A stretch of 29,057 bases of DNA from NCBI RefSeq assembly GCF_018373095.1, contig NZ_JAHAHT010000011.1, positions 1 through 29,057 on the forward strand, written 5' to 3'. The notes under the pieces are model-generated. The model made no database searches. It was not told the origin of the DNA and was given only the letters and a program-made list of their open reading frames with translations. This DNA is from Haemophilus parahaemolyticus (GTDB lineage Bacteria > Pseudomonadota > Gammaproteobacteria > Enterobacterales > Pasteurellaceae). Every line of letters starts with the position of its first letter. The stretch's first letter is position 1. A program made the translations under genes and the position numbers. Positions 7,220-15,776 of the stretch are shown here, piece by piece.

Positions 7220-8012
7220 TATTCTCTTTTTCCCATCCCAACTCTTGTGAAATTGCTTCCGCTGTAGCTTTTAATTCCTGATGTAAAAAGTCTGTACCAA
7301 TTTGAGCTAGTCTAGAAACCGACATTGAAACCGAAATCGCATATTTCACTTCATTTTTGAAATTAAAAATCGGATAAGCAATGCAGGTCACACCAAGCTC
7401 ATTTTCCTCTTTGTCTAATGCAAATTTTTGCCCAGAAATAACTGAGAGTTCTTGTTTCATCGCGACCAAGTCAGTAATGGTGTGGCAGGTAAGCGGTCGA
7501 ATTTCAGCCGAATGTTGCAACCAATAATTTTCCAGATAAGTTTCTCTGTTTGGATCGAACGCTAGATACAATTTTCCCATTCCAGAACAGAACAGCGGCA
7601 TTCTTTGCCCAATATAAGCCCTCGTTTGCAACATTCCCGTGGTAGGCTCGAGCTTATAAATCATAATAGCCAAATCATTTTCCCGCATTGAGAAGTTCAC
7701 TGTTTCGCCCGTTTTTAAATTGAGCTGCTCTAAATAGGGGGCTGCAAGGTGAATGATGTTCATTGAGGAGAACATTTTATGCCCAATAGAAAGGCATTTG
7801 GTGGTGAGCCGATAACTACCTGTTGTAGTTGCAGGTTGAACAAATCCTTCTTGCTGTAAGCCTTGCAATAGGCGATGTACGGTACTTTTATTGAGCTGTG
7901 CTAATTCCGCCAGCTGTGCTAACGGGCATCCATTTGGGTAATTGCTTAATAAGTCGATAAGTTTCAAGCCACGAATCAGGCTTTGATTACCACTTGCTTT
8001 TTCTTCTGTCAT
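7212..8012 (-). CDS. yiaJ: IclR-family transcriptional regulator (YiaJ-like)
   Basis: Probable repressor of the divergent yiaK-lyxK operon. The 266 residues have an N-terminal winged helix-turn-helix at about 12-75 (core LAQLAELAQLNKSTVHRLLQGL) and a C-terminal IclR effector domain (FSMRENDLAIMIYKLEP, FCSGMGKLYLAF, ELGVTCIAYPIF). In E. coli, YiaJ represses the homologous yia operon, and H. influenzae has the same regulator-operon pairing. The 241-bp divergent region holds a CRP site and a palindrome expected for an IclR-family dimer. A small hairpin (8039-8056, TCTTCTC/GAGAAGA) lies just upstream of the start codon in its leader. The inducer is not visible from sequence. Confidence 0.9.
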   Translation of the reverse strand: MTEEKASGNQSLIRGLKLIDLLSNYPNGCPLAQLAELAQLNKSTVHRLLQGLQQEGFVQPATTTGSYRLTTKCLSIGHKMFSSMNIIHLAAPYLEQLNLKTGETVNFSMRENDLAIMIYKLEPTTGMLQTRAYIGQRMPLFCSGMGKLYLAFDPNRETYLENYWLQHSAEIRPLTCHTITDLVAMKQELSVISGQKFALDKEENELGVTCIAYPIFNFKNEVKYAISVSMSVSRLAQIGTDFLHQELKATAEAISQELGWEKENKG

Positions 8013-8127
8013 AAAAATTCCTTCTATAATTATGTTTTTCTTCTCTTGTGAGAAGATACAACATTCCCTCCCTCTCCCGTGGAAGAGACAAAGTTATAAT
8101 AATTATTTTTGCTCATTTTTGAAAATA

Positions 8128-8149
8128 AATCGTGATCTTGATCACAAAT
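8128..8149 (+). promoter_or_regulatory. CRP (cAMP receptor protein) binding site for yiaK
   Basis: CGTGA-TCTTGA-TCACA (8131-8146) matches TGTGA-N6-TCACA at 9 of 10 positions, with the AT-rich flanks typical of CRP sites. It is centred about 115 bp upstream of the yiaK start and could serve either divergent promoter, most likely yiaK. Confidence 0.85.
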
Positions 8150-8197
8150 TTGCATTTTAGTTCTTAACCTTCTTGATATAAGCGTTTAATATCAAAT

Positions 8198-8216
8198 TAT
8201 GAAACAGCATTTCATA
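8198..8216 (+). promoter_or_regulatory. Palindromic operator candidate for the IclR regulator
   Basis: Perfect 7-bp arms TATGAAA and TTTCATA flank CAGCA, and a further half-site ATGAAA follows at 8219-8224. The form TGAAA-N5-TTTCA resembles operators of the KdgR/IclR family. It lies 38 bp before the yiaK start, where a bound repressor would block initiation. Assignment to YiaJ is inferred from position and family. Confidence 0.65.
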
Positions 8217-8253
8217 AAATGAAATTTAAAGCAATGTACAGAGGAAATGATTT

Positions 8254-9258
8254 ATGACTATTCGAGTTTCTTATGATGAATTAAAAGCTGAATTCAAACG
8301 CGTTTTATTGACTCGCAACGTAAATAAAGCTATTGCGGAAGAGTGCGCAACAGTATTTGCGGATACCACTCAAGCTGGTGCCTATTCACACGGGGTAAAC
8401 CGTTTCCCTCGTTTTATTCAACAGCTCGAAAATGGCGATATTATTCCCGATGCACAACCAACCAAAGTATTAAGTCTCGGTGCGGTGGAACAATGGGATG
8501 CACATCAAGCCATTGGTAATTTAACAGCACAAAAAATGATGGATAGAGCGATGGACTTAGCCTCGCAAAATGGTATCGGAGTGATTGCACTTCGCAATGC
8601 AAACCACTGGATGCGTGGCGGTTCTTACGGCTGGCAAGCGGCTGAGAAAGGCTATATCGGTATTTGCTGGACAAACGCATTAGCGGTAATGCCACCTTGG
8701 GGGGCAAAAGAGTGTCGTATCGGTACGAACCCGTTGATTATCGCCGTGCCAACCACGCCAATCACCATGGTGGATATGTCTTGCTCAATGTACTCTTATG
8801 GAATGTTAGAGGTACATCGTTTAGCGGGTCGCCAAACCTTTGTGGATGCGGGCTTTGATGATGAGGGCAATTTAACCCGAGATCCTGCAACCGTTGAGAA
8901 AAATCGCCGCTTATTACCGATGGGCTTCTGGAAAGGCTCTGGCTTATCTATCGTGTTAGATATGATTGCGACTTTACTTTCAAACGGTGAATCTACCGTT
9001 GCTGTAACCGAAGATAAAAGCGATGAATATTGCGTTTCACAAGTGTTTATTGCCATTGAGGTAGATCGCTTAATTGATGGTAAAACCAAAGATGAAAAAC
9101 TTAACCGCATTATGGAATATGTGAAAACTGCAGAGCGTGCTGATCCAAACCAAGAAGTGCGTTTACCAGGACATGAGTTCACAACAATTCTTGCCGACAA
9201 CAAAGCGAATGGCATTCCTGTGGATGACACTGTTTGGGCGAAGTTGAAGGCCTTATAA
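8254..9258 (+). CDS. yiaK: 2,3-diketo-L-gulonate reductase
   Basis: NAD(P)H-dependent reduction of 2,3-diketo-L-gulonate to 3-keto-L-gulonate in the cytoplasm. It belongs to the malate/L-lactate dehydrogenase-like fold family. The 334 residues align along their full length with E. coli YiaK (332). Visible blocks are YSHGVNRFPRFIQQLENGDI with the catalytic His46, ALRNANHWMRGGSYGWQAAE, CWTNALAVMPPWG and LPMGFWKGSGLSIVLDM. A good Shine-Dalgarno (AGAGGAAA) precedes the ATG. It is the first gene of the operon under the CRP/IclR control region. Confidence 0.96.
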   Translation: MTIRVSYDELKAEFKRVLLTRNVNKAIAEECATVFADTTQAGAYSHGVNRFPRFIQQLENGDIIPDAQPTKVLSLGAVEQWDAHQAIGNLTAQKMMDRAMDLASQNGIGVIALRNANHWMRGGSYGWQAAEKGYIGICWTNALAVMPPWGAKECRIGTNPLIIAVPTTPITMVDMSCSMYSYGMLEVHRLAGRQTFVDAGFDDEGNLTRDPATVEKNRRLLPMGFWKGSGLSIVLDMIATLLSNGESTVAVTEDKSDEYCVSQVFIAIEVDRLIDGKTKDEKLNRIMEYVKTAERADPNQEVRLPGHEFTTILADNKANGIPVDDTVWAKLKAL

Positions 9259-9321
9259 AGCAACCCAACCAGCGGTCAAATTTAATCAACAAATTGCGAA
9301 ATAAAGCAAAAGAGGTATGCG

Positions 9322-9789
9322 ATGTTTTTCGGCCATATCAAAAACTACAATCCTAAACAATATCCCAAAGCTATTCAATTTGCTTTGGATTACCTTAAAC
9401 AAACGGATTTTGATGCAATAGAAGCAGGTGTTTATGAGTTAAAAGGTCAAGCCATTTTTGTGCAAGTGCTCGACTTAGAAACCAAAGAAAAATCAGCTTT
9501 CCTACCCGAAGTACATCGCAACTATCTTGATGTGCAATATCTTCATCGTGGTAAAGAGCGGATGGCAGCGGCAACCGATTTAGGCAATAACCCCGTTGCG
9601 CTGCCTTATCAAGCAGATCGCGATATTCAATATTATGCAAGCGTTGAAAGCGAAAATGAATTCTGCTGTATTGAAGGCAACTTTGCCATTTTCTTCCCAG
9701 AAGATACCCATCGAACCGCCATTTTTGATGGCACAGAAACCATCCGAAAAGTCGTGGTAAAAATCGCGATGAGTGAATTGGAGGTGTAA
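9322..9789 (+). CDS. yiaL: YiaL/YhcH/YjgK-family beta-barrel protein
   Basis: A 155-residue member of the DUF386 family (cupin-like fold), found with sugar-acid catabolic genes such as yia and nan clusters. A role as a sugar epimerase or mutarotase has been proposed for relatives but is not shown by this sequence. Motifs are the HRNYLDVQYLHRG segment, CCIEGNFAIFFPEDTHRTAI with a probable metal-binding histidine, and VRKVVVKI-type ends. The ATG follows AGAGGTATGCG. It starts 63 bp after yiaK and its stop is 2 bp from the yiaM start. Confidence 0.88.
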   Translation: MFFGHIKNYNPKQYPKAIQFALDYLKQTDFDAIEAGVYELKGQAIFVQVLDLETKEKSAFLPEVHRNYLDVQYLHRGKERMAAATDLGNNPVALPYQADRDIQYYASVESENEFCCIEGNFAIFFPEDTHRTAIFDGTETIRKVVVKIAMSELEV

Positions 9790-9791
9790 TA

Positions 9792-10274
9792 ATGAAATCT
9801 ATCGCTCAATTTGCTGGCAAAACGCTTGAAATGCTCTGTGTGGCAATCTTGGCATTGATGTCCATTCTTGTTTTCTTAAACGTGGTGTTACGCTATGGCT
9901 TTAATAGCAGTATCAGCGTTACTGAAGAAGTGTCTCGCTATATGTTCGTTTGGCTTGCCTTTTTAGGTGCGGTGCTTGCTTTTAGCGAAAATCACCATGT
10001 AAGAGTAACCGTATTAGTTGATAAGCTCTCACCAATTGGTCGTTCAGTGCTTAGTCTAATTACAGACGGTGCAATGTTGTTCTGCTGTTATTTAATCGTC
10101 GCAGGTAGCTGGGTGCAATTCCAACTTAACTTAAATAACCTCGCACCAATTTCAGGCTTACCACAAGGGATTACTTATTTAGCAAGCACCATTACAGGGG
10201 GATTAATCGGTGTATTACTTATTGCACGAATGATGAGTACCGTTGGCTTAATCGCAAAAGGAGAAACAAAATGA
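9792..10274 (+). CDS. yiaM: TRAP transporter small membrane subunit (DctQ type)
   Basis: The small integral-membrane subunit of a tripartite ATP-independent periplasmic transporter for the operon's keto-sugar acid. The 160 residues contain four predicted membrane segments (about 12-35, 48-70, 85-108 and 128-150). The DctQ feature VTEEVSRYMFVWLAFLGAV is present. It overlaps the yiaN start by 4 bp (ATGA), as usual for Q/M subunit pairs. Sodium-driven uptake is inferred from the family. Confidence 0.93.
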   Translation: MKSIAQFAGKTLEMLCVAILALMSILVFLNVVLRYGFNSSISVTEEVSRYMFVWLAFLGAVLAFSENHHVRVTVLVDKLSPIGRSVLSLITDGAMLFCCYLIVAGSWVQFQLNLNNLAPISGLPQGITYLASTITGGLIGVLLIARMMSTVGLIAKGETK

Positions 10275-11548
10275 CCGAGCTTATTTTTCTTTCTGTTTTG
10301 CTTGGTGCAATTATTCTCGGCGTGCCCGTTGCCTTTGCATTACTCATTTGTGGTGTGGCATTAATGCTCCATTTAGATTTGTTTGATGCGCAAATTCTGG
10401 CACAACAAATCGTAAGCGGTGCAGATAGCTTCTCATTAATGGCAATTCCATTTTTCATTCTCGCAGGTGAGATTATGAATGAAGGTGGGCTTTCTAAACG
10501 CATTATCGACTTACCAATGAAATTAGTCGGTCATAAACGTGGTGGTTTAGGGTTTGTAGCAATCTTAGCCGCAATGATTATGGCAAGCCTTTCAGGTTCT
10601 GCGGTGGCAGATACGGCAGCGGTTGCCGCGATGTTGTTACCAATGATGAAAACCACTGGCTACCCAATTGACCGCTCAGCAGGCTTGATTGGTACAGCAG
10701 GCATCATTGCTCCAATTATCCCGCCTTCCATTCCATTTATCGTGTTTGGTGTTGCAAGTGGCGTATCAATTACTAAATTATTCCTCGCAGGGATTTTCCC
10801 TGGCATTATGATGGGGTTCTGTTTAGCACTCCTTTGGTGGTGGCAAGCAAAACGCTTGGATTTAATGACTTTCTCCAAAGCAACTAAACAAGAACTTTGT
10901 ATCTCATTTAAAAACAGTATTTGGGCGCTAATGTTACCTGTAATTATCATTGGCGGTTTCCGTTCAGGAATTTTTACCCCAACAGAAGCGGGTGCAGTGG
11001 CAACTTTCTATGCTTTAATCGTTTCGCTCTTTGTTTACCGTGAATTGAAATTCAAAGATTTATATAAAGTGTTCTTAGCCGCAGCGAAAACAACTGCAGT
11101 AGTTATGTTCTTAGTGGCTGCAGCAAACGTAACAGGCTGGTTAATTACCGTTGCAGAATTACCAATAATGCTTACTGAATTGCTTGAACCGTTAATTGAA
11201 AGCCCAACCACGTTATTATTAGTAGTTATGCTTACGGTATTTATTATAGGTATGGTGATGGACTTAACCCCAACCGTGTTAATCCTCACACCAGTACTTA
11301 TGCCATTAGTGGAAGAAGCGGGTATCGACCCAGTTTACTTCGGTGTGTTATTTATCTTAAATACCTCAATCAGTTTGATTACCCCACCTGTGGGCAATGT
11401 ACTGAACGTGATTACGGGGGTGTCAAAATTACCGTTTGACCAAGCCGCAAAAGGCGTATTTCCTTATTTAATGATGATGATTGCTTTACTTCTTACATTC
11501 GTCTTCATCCCAGAATTGATTTTAGTCCCACTTAAATGGATTCAATAA
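10271..11548 (+). CDS. yiaN: TRAP transporter large permease subunit (DctM type)
   Basis: The channel-forming subunit of the YiaMNO transporter. The 425 residues contain about 12 hydrophobic segments and DctM family signatures: GVPVAFALLICG, SLMAIPFFILAGEIMNEGG, SLSGSAVADTAAVAAMLLPMM, and TPTVLILTPVLMPLVEEAGIDPVYFG. Its start overlaps the end of yiaM. Translation of the two membrane subunits is probably coupled, and the binding-protein gene follows after 93 bp. Confidence 0.95.
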   Translation: MTELIFLSVLLGAIILGVPVAFALLICGVALMLHLDLFDAQILAQQIVSGADSFSLMAIPFFILAGEIMNEGGLSKRIIDLPMKLVGHKRGGLGFVAILAAMIMASLSGSAVADTAAVAAMLLPMMKTTGYPIDRSAGLIGTAGIIAPIIPPSIPFIVFGVASGVSITKLFLAGIFPGIMMGFCLALLWWWQAKRLDLMTFSKATKQELCISFKNSIWALMLPVIIIGGFRSGIFTPTEAGAVATFYALIVSLFVYRELKFKDLYKVFLAAAKTTAVVMFLVAAANVTGWLITVAELPIMLTELLEPLIESPTTLLLVVMLTVFIIGMVMDLTPTVLILTPVLMPLVEEAGIDPVYFGVLFILNTSISLITPPVGNVLNVITGVSKLPFDQAAKGVFPYLMMMIALLLTFVFIPELILVPLKWIQ

Positions 11549-11570
11549 TGGAATAATCGTAGTACCGTAG

Positions 11571-11588
11571 GGCGGACTTTAGTCCGTT
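11571..11588 (+). other. Stem-loop between yiaN and yiaO
   Basis: GGCGGAC-TTTA-GTCCGTT forms a 7-bp stem including two G-U pairs. The core (GGCGGACTTTAGTCCG) looks like a widespread bacterial intergenic repeat. It has no T tail. It sits in front of the binding-protein gene, where it could protect the yiaO transcript and raise its level. Confidence 0.5.
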
Positions 11589-11641
11589 ACATAAGCAAAA
11601 TTTATTAACTAACCGAATTTTTTTAAAATGAGGAGACCTCT

Positions 11642-12628
11642 ATGAAACTTTTTAACTTAAAAACATTAGCTGCATTAGTTGCTGGTTTTACCATGATGGC
11701 GGGCACAGCATCAGCTGAAACCTCACTTCGATTTGGTTATGAAGCGCCACGCTCAGATAGCCAACATATCGCTGCCAAAAAATTCAATGAATTACTTGGT
11801 AAAAAAACCAAAGGCGAAATTAAGTTAAAACTCTTCCCAGATAGTACCTTAGGTAACGCACAAACGATGATTAGTGGCGTGCGTGGCGGCACAATTGATT
11901 TAGAAATGTCTGGCTCACCAAACTTCACGGGGCTTGAACCAAAATTAAACGTAATCGACATTCCGTTCATCTTCAAAGATCGTGAACACGTTTACAAAGT
12001 CTTAGATGGTGAAGTAGGTCAAGGCTTATTAAAAGATTTAGAAGCACAAGGCTTAAAGGGCTTAGCGTTCTGGGATGTGGGTTTCCGTGCATTCTCAAAC
12101 TCTAAACATCCAGTGACTAAACCAGAAGATATCAAAGGCTTAAAAGTTCGTACCAACCAAAACCCAATGTACATTGAAGCCTTCAAACTTTTAGGCGGTA
12201 ACCCTGTACCAATGCCATTGGCGGAGCTTTATACTGCACTGGAAACCCGTGCAGTAGACGCACAAGAGCACCCAATCGGTATTTTCTGGTCATCTAAACT
12301 TTACGAAGTGCAAAAATATTTAAGCTTAACTAACCACGGCTACACTCCATTAATCGTGGTAATGAACAAAGCAAAATTTGATGGCCTAAGCCCCGAGCTC
12401 CAAACCACTATTTTAGAAGCAGCAAAAGAAGCGGGTCAGTTCCAACGTGATCTTAACGTGAAAAACGAAAAAGGGATCATCGAGAACTTACGTAAACAAG
12501 GCGTAGAAGTGATTGAAAAAGTGGATACCCAACCGTTCCAAGCAATCATTGCAGACCAAGTGCGTAAAAGCTTTGTGGAAAAACACGGTGATGAGCTGTT
12601 GAAAAAAGTAGATGCGTTGGCAAAATAA
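11642..12628 (+). CDS. yiaO: TRAP transporter periplasmic substrate-binding protein (DctP type)
   Basis: Captures the substrate, by homology 2,3-diketo-L-gulonate, in the periplasm and delivers it to YiaMN. The 328 residues begin with a signal peptide ending TASA (cleavage near residue 25). DctP-family landmarks are LRFGYEAPRSDSQHIAAKKF, SGVRGGTIDLEMSG, the substrate-arginine region GLKVRTNQNPMYIEAFKLLG, and AELYTALETRAVDAQEHPIG. A clear Shine-Dalgarno (GAGGAG) precedes the ATG. Its own ribosome site and the upstream stem-loop fit the need for more binding protein than permease. Confidence 0.95.
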   Translation: MKLFNLKTLAALVAGFTMMAGTASAETSLRFGYEAPRSDSQHIAAKKFNELLGKKTKGEIKLKLFPDSTLGNAQTMISGVRGGTIDLEMSGSPNFTGLEPKLNVIDIPFIFKDREHVYKVLDGEVGQGLLKDLEAQGLKGLAFWDVGFRAFSNSKHPVTKPEDIKGLKVRTNQNPMYIEAFKLLGGNPVPMPLAELYTALETRAVDAQEHPIGIFWSSKLYEVQKYLSLTNHGYTPLIVVMNKAKFDGLSPELQTTILEAAKEAGQFQRDLNVKNEKGIIENLRKQGVEVIEKVDTQPFQAIIADQVRKSFVEKHGDELLKKVDALAK

Positions 12629-12641
12629 TTTAACTTGATGG

Positions 12642-12686
12642 CAAGCGGTCGTCATTTGCAAATATTTTGCAAAATTCGACCGCTTG
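12642..12686. terminator. Inverted uptake-signal pair acting as terminator after yiaO
   Basis: CAAGCGGTCG (12642-12651) and CGACCGCTTG (12677-12686) pair perfectly and are followed by TTTATT. The right arm includes an exact reverse-complement uptake word (12679-12687). Inverted uptake pairs as terminators are well known in Pasteurellaceae. Placed between yiaO and lyxK, it would lower, not abolish, lyxK expression. Confidence 0.8.
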
Positions 12687-12712
12687 TTTATTAGATAAAA
12701 ATAGAGGAAAGC

Positions 12713-14170
12713 ATGAACTACTACCTTGGTATTGATTGTGGCGGCACTTTTGTGAAAGCAGCGCTTGTGGATGAACAAGGTAATGTGGCGAGCATTGCCC
12801 GCGAGAATGTTTCAGTGCTCAGCGAACAAGCAGGGTTCGCAGAGCGCGATATGACCCAACTTTGGCAAAGTTGTGCCAAAGTTATTCACGAAGCGATTAG
12901 CCAAAGCGAGATTCAAGCAACCCAAATCAAAGGTATTGGCATTTCAGCACAAGGCAAAGGGACATTTTTGTTGGACAAACAAAATCAACCTTTAGGGCGA
13001 GCCATTCTTTCTTCAGACCAACGCTCACTGGAAATTGTGAAGGCGTGGCAACAAACGAATATTCCAGCTAAACTTTATCCTATCACCCGTCAGACACTCT
13101 GGACGGGACATCCTGTTTCCATCCTCAAATGGATTCAAGAAAACGAGCCTGAACGCTATCAACAAATTGGCTCGGTGCTGATGTCTCATGACTATCTCCG
13201 ATTTTGCTTAACGGGCGAACGACATTGCGAAGAGACCAACATTTCCGAAAGTAATCTCTACAATATGAACACAGGCGAGTATGACCCACAATTAGCTGAA
13301 ATGCTCAACTTGCAGAACATTATGGAAAAATTACCGCTTGTGATTGCCTCAAATAAAATTGCTGGCTTTGTAACCAAAGAGGCAGCTTCTTTAACAGGGT
13401 TAGCTGAACGAACGCCAGTGGTTGGCGGTTTATTCGATGTGGTTTCAACCGCTTATTGTGCAGACTTAGATGACGAAACTAAGCTTAATGCTGTGCTAGG
13501 CACGTGGTCGGTAGTGAGTGGTATTACCGATCATATTGACGACAGCCAAACCTTACCTTTTGTGTATGGAAAATATGCAGAATCAGGCAAATTCATCGTA
13601 CACGAAGCTAGCCCAACTTCTGCGGGTAACTTAGAGTGGTTCTTAAAGCAATGGGGTAATTTAGGCTATTCAGAAATTAATGAAGGCATCGCTGCTTTAC
13701 CCCCAGCACAAAGCTCTGTGCTTTTTGTGCCGTTCCTTTATGGCTCAAATGCGGGTTTAGGAATGCAAGCAAGTTTTTACGGCTTGCAGGCGCATCACTC
13801 GCAAATGCACTTATTGCAGGCGGTTTACGAAGGCGTGTTATTTAGCCTAATGACCCATTTAGAGCGAATGTTTATCCGCTTCCCACAAGCAAAAATTTTA
13901 CGTGTAACAGGCGGTCCTGCAAAATCAGCCGTTTGGATGCAAATGCTGGCGGATTTAACAGGAATGAAATTGGAAGTGCCAAATGTAGAGGAAACAGGCT
14001 GTTTAGGGGCGGCTTTGATGGCTATGCAAGGTACAGGCTCATCATACACTTTTGCAAATATCTATAAAAATATGACCGCTTACGAGCCAAATCCTGTTCA
14101 CTATGACGCCTATCAAGCAAAATATCAGCGTTATCGTAAATTGACTGAAGCCTTAAAAGTGATGCTATAA
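12713..14170 (+). CDS. lyxK: L-xylulose/3-keto-L-gulonate kinase (FGGY family)
   Basis: An ATP-dependent kinase. In E. coli LyxK acts on L-xylulose and also 3-keto-L-gulonate, so here it most likely traps the YiaK product as 3-keto-L-gulonate 6-phosphate. The 485 residues have the two FGGY domains. The N-terminal phosphate loop is LGIDCGGTFVKAAL, with GIGISAQGKGTFLLD in domain I. VVGGLFDVVSTAYC and the C-terminal ATP motif VTGGPAKSAVWMQMLADLTG follow. It is the last gene of the operon. The usual partners ulaD, ulaE and ulaF do not follow, and fumC comes next on the other strand. Confidence 0.94.
   Translation: MNYYLGIDCGGTFVKAALVDEQGNVASIARENVSVLSEQAGFAERDMTQLWQSCAKVIHEAISQSEIQATQIKGIGISAQGKGTFLLDKQNQPLGRAILSSDQRSLEIVKAWQQTNIPAKLYPITRQTLWTGHPVSILKWIQENEPERYQQIGSVLMSHDYLRFCLTGERHCEETNISESNLYNMNTGEYDPQLAEMLNLQNIMEKLPLVIASNKIAGFVTKEAASLTGLAERTPVVGGLFDVVSTAYCADLDDETKLNAVLGTWSVVSGITDHIDDSQTLPFVYGKYAESGKFIVHEASPTSAGNLEWFLKQWGNLGYSEINEGIAALPPAQSSVLFVPFLYGSNAGLGMQASFYGLQAHHSQMHLLQAVYEGVLFSLMTHLERMFIRFPQAKILRVTGGPAKSAVWMQMLADLTGMKLEVPNVEETGCLGAALMAMQGTGSSYTFANIYKNMTAYEPNPVHYDAYQAKYQRYRKLTEALKVML
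13333..13341 (-). repeat. DNA-uptake signal word (within lyxK)
   Basis: Exact ACCGCTTGT, the reverse complement of ACAAGCGGT, inside the lyxK coding region. Confidence 0.7.
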
Positions 14171-14190
14171 AAGGTTTATAAACACGAAAA

Positions 14191-14206
14191 CCGCCTTTTC
14201 AGGCGG
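14191..14206 (-). terminator. Terminator between convergent lyxK and fumC
   Basis: CCGCC (14191-14195) pairs with GGCGG (14202-14206). Read on the minus strand it ends GGCGGTTTTC, the terminator of fumC. On the plus strand the tail is CTTGATTTATTT, so it probably also serves lyxK. Confidence 0.8.
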
Positions 14207-14228
14207 CTTGATTTATTTGATAAGCAGA

Positions 14229-15623
14229 TTATTTCAAACTACCGACCATATCTTCTGGGCGAACCCAAGCATCGAATTGTTCAGCGGTTAATAAGCCTAA
14301 GTTAATCGCTTCTTCTTTCAATGTTGTGCCGTTTTTGTGAGCGGTTTTCGCAATTTTCGCTGCATTTTCGTAACCAATGTGGGTATTTAACGCCGTTACC
14401 AACATTAAAGATTGCTCTAATTGTTGTTTAATACGTGGATAGTTCGGCTCGATGCCGACTGCACAGTGTTCATCGAATGATACGCACGCATCTGCTAATA
14501 ATTGTGCAGATTGTAAGAAGTTTGCGATCATTACTGGGTTATACACGTTTAATTGGAAGTGACCTTGTGAGCCCACGAATGAAATGGTGGTGTCGTTACC
14601 TAACACTTGTGCACAAACCATCGTCATCGCTTCGCATTGGGTTGGATTTACTTTACCCGGCATAATGGATGAGCCTGGTTCGTTTTCTGGAATTAAAATT
14701 TCACCGATACCAGAACGTGGGCCTGACGCTAATAAGCGAATGTCGTTGGCGATTTTAAATAAACTCACTGCTAACTGTTTTAATGCACCGTGAGTTTCCA
14801 CGATTGCATCGTGTGCTGCTAATGCTTCGAATTTATTTTCTGCTGTTTCGAATGGTAAAGCGGTGAATTTTGCGATGTAATCTGCAACTAACACATCATA
14901 GCCTTTTGGTGTGTTCAAACCTGTGCCTACCGCTGTGCCACCTAATGCCAATTGACGTAAGTGCGGAAGCGTATTTTTCAGTGCGATTAAACCGAAGTGT
15001 AATTGTGCGGCATAAGCCGAGAACTCTTGACCTAATGTTAATGGGGTTGCATCCATTAAGTGAGTACGACCAATTTTCACTACATCTTTGAATGCTTCAG
15101 ATTTTGCTACTAAAGTTTTTTGTAAGCGTTCTACCGCAGGAATGGTGGTTTCTACCACTTTTTTGTATGCTGCAATGTGCATTGCCGTTGGGAAAGTATC
15201 ATTTGAAGATTGTGATTTGTTCACATCATCATTCGGGTGAATAATAGATTTTTCACCTAATTTACCGCCATGTAAAACGTGTGCACGGTTTGCGACCACT
15301 TCATTCACATTCATATTCGATTGTGTACCAGAACCTGTTTGCCAGATTACAAGCGGGAATTGATCGTCAAGTTTATTCGCTAGAATTTCATCACAGGCTT
15401 GTGCGATCAAATCGCGTTTTTCAGCAGACAACACACCTAAATCGTGGTTAGCAAATGCTGCTGCTTTTTTCAAATAACCAAATGCTTCAATGATTTCGTG
15501 CGGCATTGAGGCTTCCGGCCCAATTTTGAAGTTATTACGTGAACGTTCAGTTTGCGCCGCCCAGTATTTTTCTGCTGGTACTTGCACTTCGCCCATGGTG
15601 TCTTTTTCAATACGAAATTCCAT
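14229..15623 (-). CDS. fumC: Fumarate hydratase, class II
   Basis: Interconverts fumarate and L-malate in the cytoplasm. The class II enzyme has no iron-sulfur cluster. The 464 residues match the family (E. coli FumC 467). Visible are TGSGTQSNMNVNEV, HPNDDVNKSQSSNDTFPTAMH, KIGRTHLMDATPLTLGQEF with an active-site His, and the superfamily signature GSSIMPGKVNPTQCE. A Shine-Dalgarno GGAG precedes the ATG. It is a single-gene unit between two terminators. A CRP-like site lies about 100 bp upstream. In Pasteurellaceae this enzyme serves the reductive branch to succinate. Confidence 0.97.
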   Translation of the reverse strand: MEFRIEKDTMGEVQVPAEKYWAAQTERSRNNFKIGPEASMPHEIIEAFGYLKKAAAFANHDLGVLSAEKRDLIAQACDEILANKLDDQFPLVIWQTGSGTQSNMNVNEVVANRAHVLHGGKLGEKSIIHPNDDVNKSQSSNDTFPTAMHIAAYKKVVETTIPAVERLQKTLVAKSEAFKDVVKIGRTHLMDATPLTLGQEFSAYAAQLHFGLIALKNTLPHLRQLALGGTAVGTGLNTPKGYDVLVADYIAKFTALPFETAENKFEALAAHDAIVETHGALKQLAVSLFKIANDIRLLASGPRSGIGEILIPENEPGSSIMPGKVNPTQCEAMTMVCAQVLGNDTTISFVGSQGHFQLNVYNPVMIANFLQSAQLLADACVSFDEHCAVGIEPNYPRIKQQLEQSLMLVTALNTHIGYENAAKIAKTAHKNGTTLKEEAINLGLLTAEQFDAWVRPEDMVGSLK

Positions 15624-15715
15624 AAAATACTCCGTGAGTTGTGAAAAGGGTTGGATAATAAATTTGGGGTATATAGTACTGATTTAAGCCCAATTCATCT
15701 ACGCCTTTCTAATAG

Positions 15716-15737
15716 TTTTATGATATAGATCACAAAA
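15716..15737 (-). promoter_or_regulatory. CRP-like site upstream of fumC
   Basis: TATGA-TATAGA-TCACA (15719-15734) matches TGTGA-N6-TCACA at 9 of 10 positions. It is centred about 103 bp upstream of the fumC start codon, right beside the terminator of the upstream ybaN-like gene. Confidence 0.6.
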
Positions 15738-15740
15738 AAT

Positions 15741-15764
15741 AAAGGTAGGAAAAAGCCTACCTTT
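15741..15764 (-). terminator. Terminator of the ybaN-like gene
   Basis: The 9-bp stem AAAGGTAGG/CCTACCTTT has a 6-nt loop. On the minus strand it is followed by ATTTTTTG, a good T tail. Confidence 0.85.
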
Positions 15765-15776
15765 TGTTTGAATACT

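Noticed and set aside
8796..9263. 155-codon minus-strand ORF inside yiaK
   Set aside because: Antisense to a gene conserved over its full length. No homology or ribosome site.
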